Notes under the pieces: generated by a model
What the model was told of the DNA's origin: nothing
The model's input: the letters and a program-made list of their open reading frames with translations, nothing else
Database searches by the model: none
Source of the DNA: Rhodobiaceae bacterium
GTDB lineage: Bacteria > Pseudomonadota > Alphaproteobacteria > Rhizobiales > Tepidamorphaceae
Length of the DNA: 64,000 nucleotides
Direction: 5' to 3'
Assembly (NCBI GenBank): GCA_020637855.1
Contig: JACKJR010000003.1
Span: forward strand, 248,001-312,000
Shown here: piece after piece, positions 1 to 9,324 of the stretch
Position numbering within the stretch: the stretch's first letter is position 1
How the letters are laid out: each line of letters starts with the position of its first letter
Position numbers and translations under genes: made by a program

Positions 1-123
1 GCCGCCGGTCACCAGGGTCAGATCGAATCCGGCTTCGTGCAGTGCATCGCAAAGCCGGCGGGCCCGGTAGACATGCCCGATGCCGAGCAGATGTTGCACA
101 TAGAACAGAAGAGAGGGTTTCAT
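1..123 (-). CDS. glycosyltransferase, 3' part cut by window edge
   Basis: Only the first 41 codons are visible, starting MKPSLLFYVQHLLGIGHVYR and reaching a VTGG segment. The short beta strand followed by a GxGHxxRxxxL motif is typical of the N-terminal Rossmann half of MurG/GT28-like glycosyltransferases. The same layout occurs in the gene at 1406-2620 (SHDTFGLGHLRRCRSIAHAL), so the two look like distant paralogues. The ATG overlaps the TGA of the preceding gene by four bases, which implies translational coupling. Donor and acceptor cannot be told from this fragment. Confidence 0.75.
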   Translation of the reverse strand, partial: MKPSLLFYVQHLLGIGHVYRARRLCDALHEAGFDLTLVTGG

Positions 124-1346
124 TCTGCTGCCACGGCGCGTGCGCTTGTCCCTGTCAGGGACGTGTCGAACAGGCCGATCAGTTCGGCAGACGTGGTTTC
201 GTGGCTGAATTCGGTGCGGACACGCTTTTCCCCGGCGGCGGCTAGGCGTTCGCGCAACTTCGTGTCACCGATCAGCCGCTTCAATGCCCCGGTCAGGGCA
301 GGGGCATCTTCTGCGGCACACAACAGGCCGGTCTGATTGTCGATGATCAGCTCTCCGACGCCTGAAACATCGGTCGAAATACAGGCAAGGCGCTGACTCT
401 GGGCTTCCATCAGGACGTTTGGCAAGCCATCACGGTCGCCATCAGCCGCAATGCGGCAGGGAAGGGCGAAGATGTCGGCTTCGCGGTAGGCCTTGAGCAC
501 AGTCTCCTGCGGTTGGGCGCCGAGCCACGAGATCCGTTCCGCGATGCCAAGCCGCGTGGCCTGCTGTTTCAACTCAGCGAGTTTTCCGCCGCCGCCGATA
601 TGTACGAGGCGCCAATCGGCATCAGCGGGAAGTGCCGCCAGCGCATCAAGCAGCAGATCGAAGCCCTTTTTCTCGACCGCGCGCCCGACGGCGAGAATGG
701 TGGTTGTTCCGTCTGTTTTTTCAGCTTTGGCTTGCGGGCTCGGGAACCGCTCCAGGTCGATGCCGTGATAACTCAGGTGCACGCGCTCCGGGCTTTGCGA
801 GAGCGATTGCAGATGGGCGTGGCCGGATGCGGTGCAGGTCACGGTCCATTGCGTGTCGGCAAGCTTCTCCGTCAGTTCCCAGTCCGGCGAGGTCCAGATG
901 TCCTTGGCATGCGCCGAACAGCTCCACGGCAGACCGCTCATCAGGCTGGCATAACGGGTCACGCTTGCAGGGGTATGGATGAAATGGGCATGCAGCCACC
1001 GCACGTCGTGTGCGACTTCCGCGGCAAGGACGCAGGCCTGGCCGAAACGGCGGATGCGGTTCGGGGTCAGGTCGCGGCGCAGATCGCCAAGAAATGCCGA
1101 TATTGCATGCCGGAAGCCCGGCAGCTTTCTGCTTGCCAGCAGTCCCCGCAGCACGCGGAACGGCTCCTGGTACAGATATTCGGGCAGATAGGTCACCGGC
1201 GCAGTGATCTGCCTGTGCACCGGGTGTATGGTCTTATCCGTAGGCCTGCGCAGGGATATGATGCGCAGGTCGAACCCGGCGCGCTGCAGCGCAAGGATTT
1301 CCTGCGCGATGAAGGTTTCCGAAAGACGTGGATAGCCTTTCAGCAC
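120..1346 (-). CDS. GT4-type glycosyltransferase
   Basis: A 408-residue GT-B glycosyltransferase of the family 4 type, expected to act in the cytoplasm on a surface or secreted glycan. The N-terminal KGYPRLSETFIAQE segment is characteristic of WcaL/colanic-acid-type enzymes. The C-terminal half carries VGRAVEKKGFDLLLDAL and the donor-binding EAQSQRLACISTDVSGVGEL region, with the glutamate of the EX7E-like motif. The start is uncertain: GTG at 1346 has no good ribosome site, and the frame stays open upstream past PLAIV, a strand that belongs to the fold, so the true start may be a rare codon nearer 1409. It lies between two GT28-like genes in one minus-strand operon. The sugar substrate is unknown. 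Confidence 0.8.
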   Translation of the reverse strand: MLKGYPRLSETFIAQEILALQRAGFDLRIISLRRPTDKTIHPVHRQITAPVTYLPEYLYQEPFRVLRGLLASRKLPGFRHAISAFLGDLRRDLTPNRIRRFGQACVLAAEVAHDVRWLHAHFIHTPASVTRYASLMSGLPWSCSAHAKDIWTSPDWELTEKLADTQWTVTCTASGHAHLQSLSQSPERVHLSYHGIDLERFPSPQAKAEKTDGTTTILAVGRAVEKKGFDLLLDALAALPADADWRLVHIGGGGKLAELKQQATRLGIAERISWLGAQPQETVLKAYREADIFALPCRIAADGDRDGLPNVLMEAQSQRLACISTDVSGVGELIIDNQTGLLCAAEDAPALTGALKRLIGDTKLRERLAAAGEKRVRTEFSHETTSAELIGLFDTSLTGTSARAVAAE

Positions 1347-1405
1347 AATTGCGAGGGGTGTCCCCGCACGTGCCTTGAGGGATGCATGCTGTCTTGCCGA
1401 GGGTT

Positions 1406-2620
1406 TCAGATGCCCGCTCCGACGAGGGATAAATCCTGCCGGCTCAACCGTGAAAAGTGATCGCCGACCAGATCGCAGATGGTGTCGAGCCCATCGAGCG
1501 TCAACGGTTGCGCCACCTGGGATGGCCTGTTGCGTGCCGGCAGGCGGCGCAGGGCGTCGGCGAGCTTCATCGGGTCTGCGGCTTCTTCCGGCAGCAGCAT
1601 GTCGACGATGCCGAGTTCGGCGGCCCTGCGGGCGCGGATTTCCTGTTCGCGGCGCGGCTTGGTCCGTGGCACGATCAGGGCAGGGCGGTCATAGGACAGT
1701 ATTTCGCAGAACGTGTTGTAGCCGCACATGCTGACGATGCCGGTTGCGTTCGCCAGCAGGGTCTCGGCGCGATTGTCGAAATCGATGATTGTCACGCCGG
1801 GAAGGCTCGCGGCGCGCTTGTGCAGTTCCTCGCGTTCGCCGGACTTCATGAAGGGCCCGAGAAGCAGCAGGAGCGGCTGCTCGAGGGAACCGGCGGCTTC
1901 GCGCGCGGCTAGCACCTGATGCATCAATGGTGCACCGTCGCCGCCGCCACCGGCGGTGACGAGAATATAGTTTTCCGGGATGTTCTGGCCGTGGATCGTC
2001 GGGGCTGCCTTGCCGGTGCGATCGAGATAGCCGGTATAGGTGACCCGGCGTTCGAGCGAAGGCGGAATATCGAGGCCGGTCAGCGGATTCCAGAAGACCT
2101 CGGGGCCGTAGACCCAGATGTGGCTGTAGAGATCGGCCATCTTGTGCACCATGTCGGTGCGATCCCATTCCCGCTTCAGTTCGTCAGGGGCATCCATGAC
2201 TTCGCGAAGTCCGGCGATCAGGGTCGTGCCTCGGCCGCGCAGCATGCGCAGCGTCGTCTCCAGCTCGCCGCGCAGTCCCATAGGCTCCTTGTCGACGATC
2301 ATGAGGTCGGGATCGAAGGAGGCTGCCGTGTGATGGATCACGGCGCGGCGCATTTCCAGCGTGTCGGCGAGATCGATGTGCTCGTCGAGCGAGGTATAAT
2401 CGCCGTTGTGCAGCTTGATGACGCTCGGAATCTTGACGAAATCCACGCGTGCGCGGAAATCGAACGCGCCGGCAATCGGAGAGCCGGAAATAATCAGCAC
2501 AAGTATGCCGTTGAAGCGCTCGACAAGCGCATGGGCAATCGAGCGGCAGCGGCGCAGATGGCCGAGGCCGAAAGTGTCGTGGCTGTACATCAGCACACGG
2601 GCGTGTCCGCGGCGGGTCAT
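1406..2620 (-). CDS. GT28/MurG-like glycosyltransferase (COG4671-like)
   Basis: This 404-residue predicted glycosyltransferase has an N-terminal GLGHLRRCRSIAHAL motif, a glycine-rich VTAGGGGDG loop near the middle, and a C-terminal MCGYNTFCEILSYDRPALIV nucleotide-sugar site resembling MurG. An upstream TTG at 2653 is in frame, but ATG at 2620 has AGAGG about eight bases before it and begins the conserved MTRRGHARVLMYSHD strand, so it was chosen. The gene is first in the visible three-gene minus-strand group. A role in exopolysaccharide or glycolipid synthesis is inferred only from family and neighbours. Confidence 0.75.
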   Translation of the reverse strand: MTRRGHARVLMYSHDTFGLGHLRRCRSIAHALVERFNGILVLIISGSPIAGAFDFRARVDFVKIPSVIKLHNGDYTSLDEHIDLADTLEMRRAVIHHTAASFDPDLMIVDKEPMGLRGELETTLRMLRGRGTTLIAGLREVMDAPDELKREWDRTDMVHKMADLYSHIWVYGPEVFWNPLTGLDIPPSLERRVTYTGYLDRTGKAAPTIHGQNIPENYILVTAGGGGDGAPLMHQVLAAREAAGSLEQPLLLLLGPFMKSGEREELHKRAASLPGVTIIDFDNRAETLLANATGIVSMCGYNTFCEILSYDRPALIVPRTKPRREQEIRARRAAELGIVDMLLPEEAADPMKLADALRRLPARNRPSQVAQPLTLDGLDTICDLVGDHFSRLSRQDLSLVGAGI

Positions 2621-2878
2621 GGCCGGGCCTCTTTTGATACGCTTTCCCCGCAATTGGCTCGCCTGGACATGCAGCCCGGGTTCCGCAGATCGGCGACGAT
2701 TTTCACTCGCCGCGAACCACGATGTTCCCGTCGTGCCAGATACCCAGTTTGAACCCCCGTTCGGGAGAGTCCTAGCACGAAGATTTGCCGCTGTCGCGGG
2801 TGAGTTGACCTTAGGGCTGCATAGAGAAGCTGCACGCCTGGAATCGCGGCGGCACCCGGTTTTGCAGCAACCGGAGGC
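2621..2878. other. intergenic gap between ABC operon and glycosyltransferases
   Basis: About 258 bases with no convincing gene. It contains the stem CCGGTT (2856-2861) / AACCGG (2869-2874) just after the permease stop, but neither strand has a following T run, so it is not a clear intrinsic terminator. The promoter of the glycosyltransferase group presumably lies here; no clear -35/-10 pair was recognised. Confidence 0.4.
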
Positions 2879-4057
2879 TTACTTGTAGGGATCTGCGGCA
2901 TCCCGCAATCCGTCGCCGAGGAAGTTGTAGGCCAGAATGACCAGGATAACCGGAAGGACCGGCAGCATCAGCCATGGATAAAGCGCGACCACGTTGATGT
3001 TCTGCGCTTCGGTCAGCAACACACCCCATGAAGTGACGGGCGGGCGCAGGCCCAAGCCTAAGAAGCTGAGCGCGGTCTCGCCAAGGATCATGGTGGGAAT
3101 GGAGATGGTCGCCGACGCGATCAGGTGGCTGATAAAGCCGGGCACGAGATGGCGGGCGATGATGCGCGAGGGGTTTGCGCCCATGAGCTGAGCCGCCAGC
3201 ACGTAGTCTTCCTCGCGCAATGACAGCAATTTTGAACGCACAGCACGCGCCAGCCCGGTCCAGTCCAGCAGACCGAGGATCACCGTGATCGCGAAATAGA
3301 CCAGCAACGGGCTCCACGTCACCGGCATGATTGCCGCCAATGCAAGCCAGAGCGGAATTGAGGGGATCGACTGGATCACCTCGATGAGGCGCTGGACGAC
3401 CATGTCGACCCAGCCGCCGTAATAGCCGGCAAGCCCGCCGATGATGATGCCAAGCGTGAAGCTGATACCGACACCGATCAGGCCGATGGAGAGCGAAATG
3501 CGGGCGCCGTAGATGATGCGCGAAAGCATGTCACGCCCGAGCCGGTCGGTGCCGAGCAGGAAAGCGTTCTGGCCTTCGGCCGGGCAGAAGAGATGGCGCT
3601 CCATGGGTACGAAACCCCACATTTCGTAAGCTTCGCCCTTGCAGAAGAAGCGCAGCTGCACCGGCTTGTCGGTCCTGAAGGTGTATTCCCGCTTCAGGTT
3701 GTCCATGTTGAGGTGATAGTCGGTGTCGTAGACATAGGGACCTTTGAAACCACCATCATGAAAAAGATGCACCCCCTGAGGCGGGTGGTAGATGTGGTTG
3801 ATATGGCGCGAATCCAGCTTGTATGGCGCGAAGAACTCGGCGAAGACTGCAATAAAGAACAGAAGAAGCAGGAAAATCCCGCACCATACCGCAACCTTGT
3901 GGCGCTTGAACTTCCACCACATCAGCCGCCACTGAGAAGCCAGATAGATGCGTTCCTGGGCCGGCGTCAGCGCTTCGATCGTGCGCGGATCGAATGGCGC
4001 GTCGTTGACGAAATGCGGCAGGGATTTTGACGCTGGCGGGGTGAGTTCCATGCTCAT
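2879..4057 (-). CDS. peptide/nickel-type ABC transporter permease (DppC/OppC/YejE class)
   Basis: A 392-residue inner-membrane permease with a cytoplasmic N-terminus of about 50 residues, a first membrane segment (VAVWCGIFLLLLFFIAVFAE), and a long periplasmic loop before the DRLGRDMLSRIIYGARIS motif that opens the transport domain. Several membrane helices follow. The EAA-type cytoplasmic loop that contacts the ATPase reads EEDYVLAAQLMGANPSRII. The ATG overlaps the stop of the other permease by four bases. The long loop 1 resembles the variant found in rhizobial oligopeptide and alpha-galactoside (AgpC-like) systems, so the cargo could be a peptide or an oligosaccharide. Confidence 0.88.
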   Translation of the reverse strand: MSMELTPPASKSLPHFVNDAPFDPRTIEALTPAQERIYLASQWRLMWWKFKRHKVAVWCGIFLLLLFFIAVFAEFFAPYKLDSRHINHIYHPPQGVHLFHDGGFKGPYVYDTDYHLNMDNLKREYTFRTDKPVQLRFFCKGEAYEMWGFVPMERHLFCPAEGQNAFLLGTDRLGRDMLSRIIYGARISLSIGLIGVGISFTLGIIIGGLAGYYGGWVDMVVQRLIEVIQSIPSIPLWLALAAIMPVTWSPLLVYFAITVILGLLDWTGLARAVRSKLLSLREEDYVLAAQLMGANPSRIIARHLVPGFISHLIASATISIPTMILGETALSFLGLGLRPPVTSWGVLLTEAQNINVVALYPWLMLPVLPVILVILAYNFLGDGLRDAADPYK

Positions 4058-5052
4058 TTCGTGCTGCCTCCCGACAGGCGGATGCGCGGGTCAAGCATTG
4101 CCAGCGCTATATCGGAGATCAGCACGCCGATCACGGTCAGAAACGCTAGGAACATCAGGAATGATCCGGCAAGGTACATGTCCTGGCTTTGCAGAGCATT
4201 GATGAGCAATGGACCTGTCGTTTCCAGCGACAGCACGATTGCAACGATTTCCGCGCCCGAGATGATTGTCGGCAGGATCGAGCCGATGTCGGAGATGAAG
4301 AAATTCAACGCCATGCGCAGCGGATACTTCATCAGCGCCTTGAACGGGTGCAGCCCCTTGGCGCGCGCAGTCGTCACATATTGCTTTTGCAGCTCGTCGA
4401 GCAGATTGGCGCGCAGGCGGCGGATCATGCCGGCCGTACCCGATGTTCCGATGACGATGACCGGGATAACCAGATGGCCTGCGATCGATTTGGCCTTTTC
4501 CCAGCTCAGGGGCTGATCGAGAAACTCCGGCGCCATGAGGTGCCCGATCGAAGTGCCAAACCACCGGTTGGCCAGATACATCATGATCAGCGCGAGCAGG
4601 AAGTTCGGCGTCGCCAAGCCAAGCAGGCCGACGAAAGTCAGGCCATAATCTCCCCAACTGTACTGATGGGTGGCTGAATATATTCCTATCGGGAAAGCTA
4701 TCAGCCACGTGAAGATGATCGTCACGAAAGATATCAGGATCGTCAGGAACAGCCGGTCGCCGACAACCTCCGAAACAGGAAGCTCATAGGCAAAGGAATA
4801 GCCGAAGTCGCCGACGAACCAGCCGCCGAGCCACTGAAAGTAACGCTCGATGGGCGGTTTATCGAAGCCGTATTCCTCTCGCAGGAAGTTGAGCCGGTCC
4901 TCGTCAACGGATTCGCCCTGGGCCCGCAGCTCTGCAACGTAGCTTTCGAAATAGTCGCCGGGCGGCAGCTCGATGATCGTGAACACCAACGCGCTCGTGA
5001 TGAGCAGCGTCGGGATCATTATCAGGATACGGCGGAAGATGTAGCTCAGCAT
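4054..5052 (-). CDS. peptide/nickel-type ABC transporter permease (DppB/OppB/YejB class)
   Basis: A 332-residue inner-membrane permease beginning MLSYIFRRILIMIPTLLITS, the standard N-terminal helix of DppB/OppB proteins. The EAA loop is visible as QYVTTARAKGLHPFKALMKY, followed by helices ending at LAMLDPRIRL. It pairs with the permease at 2879-4057 to form the translocation channel. It follows the binding-protein gene by 14 bases and overlaps the next permease by four bases. Length is normal for the family. Substrate is not determined. Confidence 0.9.
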   Translation of the reverse strand: MLSYIFRRILIMIPTLLITSALVFTIIELPPGDYFESYVAELRAQGESVDEDRLNFLREEYGFDKPPIERYFQWLGGWFVGDFGYSFAYELPVSEVVGDRLFLTILISFVTIIFTWLIAFPIGIYSATHQYSWGDYGLTFVGLLGLATPNFLLALIMMYLANRWFGTSIGHLMAPEFLDQPLSWEKAKSIAGHLVIPVIVIGTSGTAGMIRRLRANLLDELQKQYVTTARAKGLHPFKALMKYPLRMALNFFISDIGSILPTIISGAEIVAIVLSLETTGPLLINALQSQDMYLAGSFLMFLAFLTVIGVLISDIALAMLDPRIRLSGGSTK

Positions 5053-5066
5053 GGACGTTGGCGATC

Positions 5067-7013
5067 TCAGGACGGGTTGGATGACGTCTGGTCAAACCAG
5101 AATGTGTCAGGCTGATAGATCCCGAAATAGGCGCCTGGGTCGTAGGTGTAGAGGCCATTTTCCGGGACGTTATGCAGGTGGTTGGAAACCACGATCGGCT
5201 GGGAAGTGCCGTTGACGATGCCGATTGCGAATACCTCATCGGCATGAATCTTCAGCATTTCGTGCCAGATCGCAGTCTTTTGAGCCATGCTGCCGGCCTC
5301 AAGCCAGCTGGTATAGAGCTCAAGCAGGCGTTTTGCTGCCGGAAGTTCCGGGGCTTCCCCGTTCTCTCCACCCGATTCGGTGTTGAGCCCCCATGCCGGC
5401 CACTGCAACTGCTGCTGCGTGGTGGGCGCCAGTTCGTTGGGGCTGAAATCGGCAGTCGGCAGGGCATTGTCGTATCCCGGCCATACCGAAATCATTGTCT
5501 GGCCGGCGAAAACACGGCGGCGGAAGATATCGCGCTGGGAAGAGCGGGGATAGATTTTGATGCCGGCGGCGAGCCAGGTGTCATGAATCAACTGGATGAC
5601 ATCCGATTCCTCGGTGCTTTCGCCGGCGGATGCGACAATGATCTCCGCACGCCGTCCATCCGGAAGCAGGCGGACGCCATCACGGGCGCGCTTGTCGAGA
5701 CCCATCTCATCCAGCAGCGCATTAGCCTTTTCCAGATCGAATGCGGTCCAGGCATTGGCGTATTCAGGCTTGTAGAGCTTGCTTTTCGGCAGAACCGTAT
5801 TGGCGCTGACGCGGGCGAGCCCATAGTAGATCGCCTGATTGATTTCTTCGCGGTTGATGGCCAGCGAAAGCGCGCGGCGGAAACGGACGTCGCGGAAAAT
5901 GTCACGCCAGACCGGGTCCTCATAGTTGAGGTTCGGATACAGGGCTATTTGCGACCCTTTTCCGGTTTCCCAAAGGCGGACGCTGTAGCCGCGCTGTTTT
6001 TCGGTTGCTTTCAGGAAGGTGTAGTCGTCGAAACGGATGTAGCGGCCCTGCAGATCGCTTTCGCCGGTTCCCGTCTTTGCTGGAATGAGGCTCGATGAGC
6101 CCGTGGAAAGCGTCACCGTATCGATATACGGCAACTGGCGGCCATGTTCGTCGGTGCGGTGGAAGTACGGGTTGCGCTCGAACACGAAACGTTCTGCCGG
6201 AGGCGTTGTTATGCTGCGCCATGGCATGAGCGTGGGAAGGTCCGGATTCTCCGGGCGGTAGCTGCGCGCCATGCGCCGATGAAGCGAACCCCAGTCCTTG
6301 ACGCCCTCGTCCTCGACCATCTTCGCGAGCTTGTCCGCGTCCTGATAGCGCTCATGAAACTGCTTGAGATAATGCGCCGGCATGGCGATCTCGAGCGGAC
6401 GCGGACCGGCCAGCGCCGGCAGGAAAAGCGGGTTGGCCTCGGCCCAGGTGTAGCGGATCGTGGTTTCGTCGATCACTTCGAATGCCGGACCGTTGCCGTG
6501 CGGCCGCATCTCGGGCGGAAAACCGCCGCGTGAAAGCTTTTCATTGAGCGCCACGTCTTCATACCAGTAGCGGAAGTCCTCGGACGTGAAGGGGTGGCCG
6601 TCGGACCAGCGGTGTCCGGGGCGCAGATGCATTGTGAAGACACGGTCGTCCTCGATGTCGATCGATTCCAGAATGTCGGGCTCAAGATCGAAATCCGTAT
6701 TGAATCCGACCAGCCGGGCATAGCTGAAGATCGTCATCATGCGGATGTCTTTCTGGTCCTTCATCAGCATGTTCCATGTGCCGCCATAGGCACCGGGCTC
6801 GCGCGAGGAACCGGACAGGTCCACGACCTTCGGATTTGCCGGCAATCTGCGGTCAAGCGGCGGGAGTTCGCCGGCAGACACCTTTTCGGTCAGCATGGGG
6901 GCCTGCTTTTGCGCAAGGTCGGGGGCTGCCAGTGAAGGCATGGCCAGCAAGACCAGTGCGGCCAGAGTCATGGTAGTCTTTGTGAGCGCCGATCGTATCA
7001 AGGCAAGCATCAT
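5067..7013 (-). CDS. periplasmic binding protein of ABC importer (SBP family 5)
   Basis: A 648-residue extracytoplasmic solute-binding protein with an N-terminal signal sequence (basic residues, then TTMTLAALVLLAMPSLA, cleavage likely after SLA). The mature part shows the family-5 pattern: PGAYGGTW near the start, VFTMHLRPGHRWSDGHPFTS for the core domain, and RFRRALSLAINREEINQAIY in the second lobe. It is longer than DppA (about 535 residues) and closer to the 600-residue rhizobial oligopeptide/alpha-galactoside group. The ATG shares one base with the TGA of the ATPase gene, so the two are coupled. Ligand unknown. Confidence 0.88.
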   Translation of the reverse strand: MMLALIRSALTKTTMTLAALVLLAMPSLAAPDLAQKQAPMLTEKVSAGELPPLDRRLPANPKVVDLSGSSREPGAYGGTWNMLMKDQKDIRMMTIFSYARLVGFNTDFDLEPDILESIDIEDDRVFTMHLRPGHRWSDGHPFTSEDFRYWYEDVALNEKLSRGGFPPEMRPHGNGPAFEVIDETTIRYTWAEANPLFLPALAGPRPLEIAMPAHYLKQFHERYQDADKLAKMVEDEGVKDWGSLHRRMARSYRPENPDLPTLMPWRSITTPPAERFVFERNPYFHRTDEHGRQLPYIDTVTLSTGSSSLIPAKTGTGESDLQGRYIRFDDYTFLKATEKQRGYSVRLWETGKGSQIALYPNLNYEDPVWRDIFRDVRFRRALSLAINREEINQAIYYGLARVSANTVLPKSKLYKPEYANAWTAFDLEKANALLDEMGLDKRARDGVRLLPDGRRAEIIVASAGESTEESDVIQLIHDTWLAAGIKIYPRSSQRDIFRRRVFAGQTMISVWPGYDNALPTADFSPNELAPTTQQQLQWPAWGLNTESGGENGEAPELPAAKRLLELYTSWLEAGSMAQKTAIWHEMLKIHADEVFAIGIVNGTSQPIVVSNHLHNVPENGLYTYDPGAYFGIYQPDTFWFDQTSSNPS

Positions 7014-9127
7014 CAGATCACCTCAGAGGCTGGCGTACCGGCGCGGACCAATACGCGGTGGCCAGGTTCGACTTCGACAAACTCCATACTCGCGGCTTCG
7101 CCGCTGTCCTGCTGCGGCCGGAATTTTTCTTTCCAGTTGGCCGTATCCGAACCCGGGCGCAGACGCATCGTGTCGAAATCGAGCGGACGGCCGAGATCGG
7201 GATAGGGCACGGCGTCAAGCAGGGCGCGGGTGTAGGGGTGGCGCGGATTGCGGAACAGGCTGGAACGCTGCGCGATTTCCACCAGACGCCCCTTCCACAT
7301 CACGGCGATCCGATCGGCCATGTAGTCGACGACCGCCAGATTGTGGGAAATGAATAGATAAGTTAGATTAAATTCTGACTGTAAATCCTTGAGAAGATTT
7401 AGGATTTGAGCCTGAACACTGACGTCCAGTGCGGATACGGGCTCATCGCAGATGATCAGGCGAGGTTCGAGAGCTAAGGCGCGGGCAATGCCTATGCGCT
7501 GGCGCTGTCCACCGGAGAACGAGTGTGGGTAGCGGCTGAGATAACGCGGGTCCAGTCCAACCTGGCTCATCAGTTCGGTTACGCGCTGGACTTGGGATGC
7601 GCGGTCGCCGATACCGTGAATTGCTAGCGGTTCGCGCAGGATTTCCATGACTGTCATGCGCGGATTGAGGGACCCGAACGGGTCCTGGAAGATCATCTGG
7701 ATATCGGAGCGCGCATCTTTCAGATCATCCGACCCTAATGCTGTCAGGTCGACCGTATCGCCCGGATCGGCACTGAACAGAACGCGCCCTGTATCTGGTG
7801 TCAGGGCGCGGGTGATCAGCTTGCTGACCGTGGTTTTGCCGCAGCCGCTCTCACCAACGAGGCCAAGGCACTCGCCACGCCCGATGTCGAAACTGACATT
7901 GTCTACCGCGCGCACGGATTCCTGAGTATCCGAGGTGAAAAAACTTCCCTTCTTGATCTGGAAGGATTTTATCAGGCCATCGACCCGCATGATCGGGTCT
8001 TTCTCCGGAGATGCCTTTTTAGCCTTGGTCTTCGGCTTTGTTTTCCCGGCCCCTGTTTTGGCGGGGGCTGCCGCGGAACGCAGCGATACCAGTCTCTCTC
8101 CGGGTTGCATGTCGAAATGCGGGACGGCTGCCAGCAAGGCCTTGAGATAGGGATGCTGCGGCTTGCCGAAGATCGCCTTGATGGGACCGGCTTCCATGAT
8201 CTCGCCGTGATAGATGACGACAACCTCGTCGGCCATATTGGCGACAACGCCCAGATCGTGGGTAATCAGCAGCATGGCCATGCCGAATTCGGCCTGCAGG
8301 TCCTTGAGCAGGGCGAGAACCTGTGCCTGGACCGTCACGTCGAGCGCGGTTGATGGTTCATCGGCGATCAGCAATGCCGGCCGGCAGATCAGCGCCATGG
8401 CAATCATGGCGCGCTGGCGAAGACCGCCCGACAACTCGAACGGATACATGTCATAGGCGCGCTGCGGGTTCGGGAAACCGACCCGTGCCAGCATGTGCTC
8501 GGTTTCCTCGCGCGCCGCGCGTCCGCGCGTATCGGTATGCAGAACCAGAGCCTCTTCGATCTGGTTGCCGATGGTGTGCACCGGCGAGAGCGACGTCATC
8601 GGCTCCTGGAAGATGATCGAAATCCGTCCGCCACGGATCTGACGCATCAAATTGCTGGATTGGGGCAGGGCGGCGATGTCCGTGACGGCGCCGTCCCTTG
8701 CGGGATCGGAAAATGCGATCTCACCGCCTGTGATGCTGCCATTGCGCGGCAGAATCCCCATTACAGCCTGCGAGATGACAGATTTGCCGGAACCGGATTC
8801 GCCAACGAGTGCAACCACAGAACCGGGTTTTATGCGCAGGCTGGCGCCCTTGACGACCTCAAGGGGCTCTCCCTGCAAATCGAAGGAAATGCGCAAATCA
8901 CGGATCGTGAGCAAGTTCCCGCCGGTTTCAGCGCCGAGTGCGCTTGCGGCGGGCGATGCCGTTTGCGTTGAGCTTGGTTCGGTTTGCAAGGTAGATGTTT
9001 CCGGTTTGCTCTTGATTTCGGATCGGCGCTTGAACGATCGGGATTCTCGTTTTTTCGGTTTGCAGGCGTCGGGTGCATGAACCCTGTTAACCAATGCAGC
9101 GCGATGTGACCCTGAAGCAGCCGTCAT
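7013..9127 (-). CDS. fused double ATPase of peptide-type ABC importer (YejF/DppDF-like)
   Basis: A 704-residue cytoplasmic protein with two ABC ATPase domains. Domain 1 has Walker A GESGSGKS near residue 109, signature LSGGLRQR near 232 and Walker B LLIADEPSTALD near 252. A lysine- and alanine-rich linker (about 352-378) follows. Domain 2 has Walker A GESGCGKTT near 425, then FSGGQRQR and LIICDEPVSALD. Both halves end with the HPYxxALL motif of oligopeptide ATPases. The start is uncertain: ATG at 9127 has a GGGGG stretch before it, but about 70 poorly conserved residues precede the first domain, so a later start is possible. It is first in the operon. An AT-rich codon patch lies at 7351-7410. 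Confidence 0.88.
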   Translation of the reverse strand: MTAASGSHRAALVNRVHAPDACKPKKRESRSFKRRSEIKSKPETSTLQTEPSSTQTASPAASALGAETGGNLLTIRDLRISFDLQGEPLEVVKGASLRIKPGSVVALVGESGSGKSVISQAVMGILPRNGSITGGEIAFSDPARDGAVTDIAALPQSSNLMRQIRGGRISIIFQEPMTSLSPVHTIGNQIEEALVLHTDTRGRAAREETEHMLARVGFPNPQRAYDMYPFELSGGLRQRAMIAMALICRPALLIADEPSTALDVTVQAQVLALLKDLQAEFGMAMLLITHDLGVVANMADEVVVIYHGEIMEAGPIKAIFGKPQHPYLKALLAAVPHFDMQPGERLVSLRSAAAPAKTGAGKTKPKTKAKKASPEKDPIMRVDGLIKSFQIKKGSFFTSDTQESVRAVDNVSFDIGRGECLGLVGESGCGKTTVSKLITRALTPDTGRVLFSADPGDTVDLTALGSDDLKDARSDIQMIFQDPFGSLNPRMTVMEILREPLAIHGIGDRASQVQRVTELMSQVGLDPRYLSRYPHSFSGGQRQRIGIARALALEPRLIICDEPVSALDVSVQAQILNLLKDLQSEFNLTYLFISHNLAVVDYMADRIAVMWKGRLVEIAQRSSLFRNPRHPYTRALLDAVPYPDLGRPLDFDTMRLRPGSDTANWKEKFRPQQDSGEAASMEFVEVEPGHRVLVRAGTPASEVI

Positions 9128-9324
9128 GGCAAGCCCCCGGGCAGCTTTTTGGCTGCTTTGAAGAGGCAAGCGCGCTTTTTGAGCCACACAATCACACCTA
9201 CAGCATGCATGGCGGGGGCTTTTTCCGGACAGGCTGCTTTGGCTGGTGCCTGTGGCATTCACAGACGTATATATATAGAGAGAGTATGTGAGCCGGGGCA
9301 TGCACGATGACGTGTGCGTGAAAA

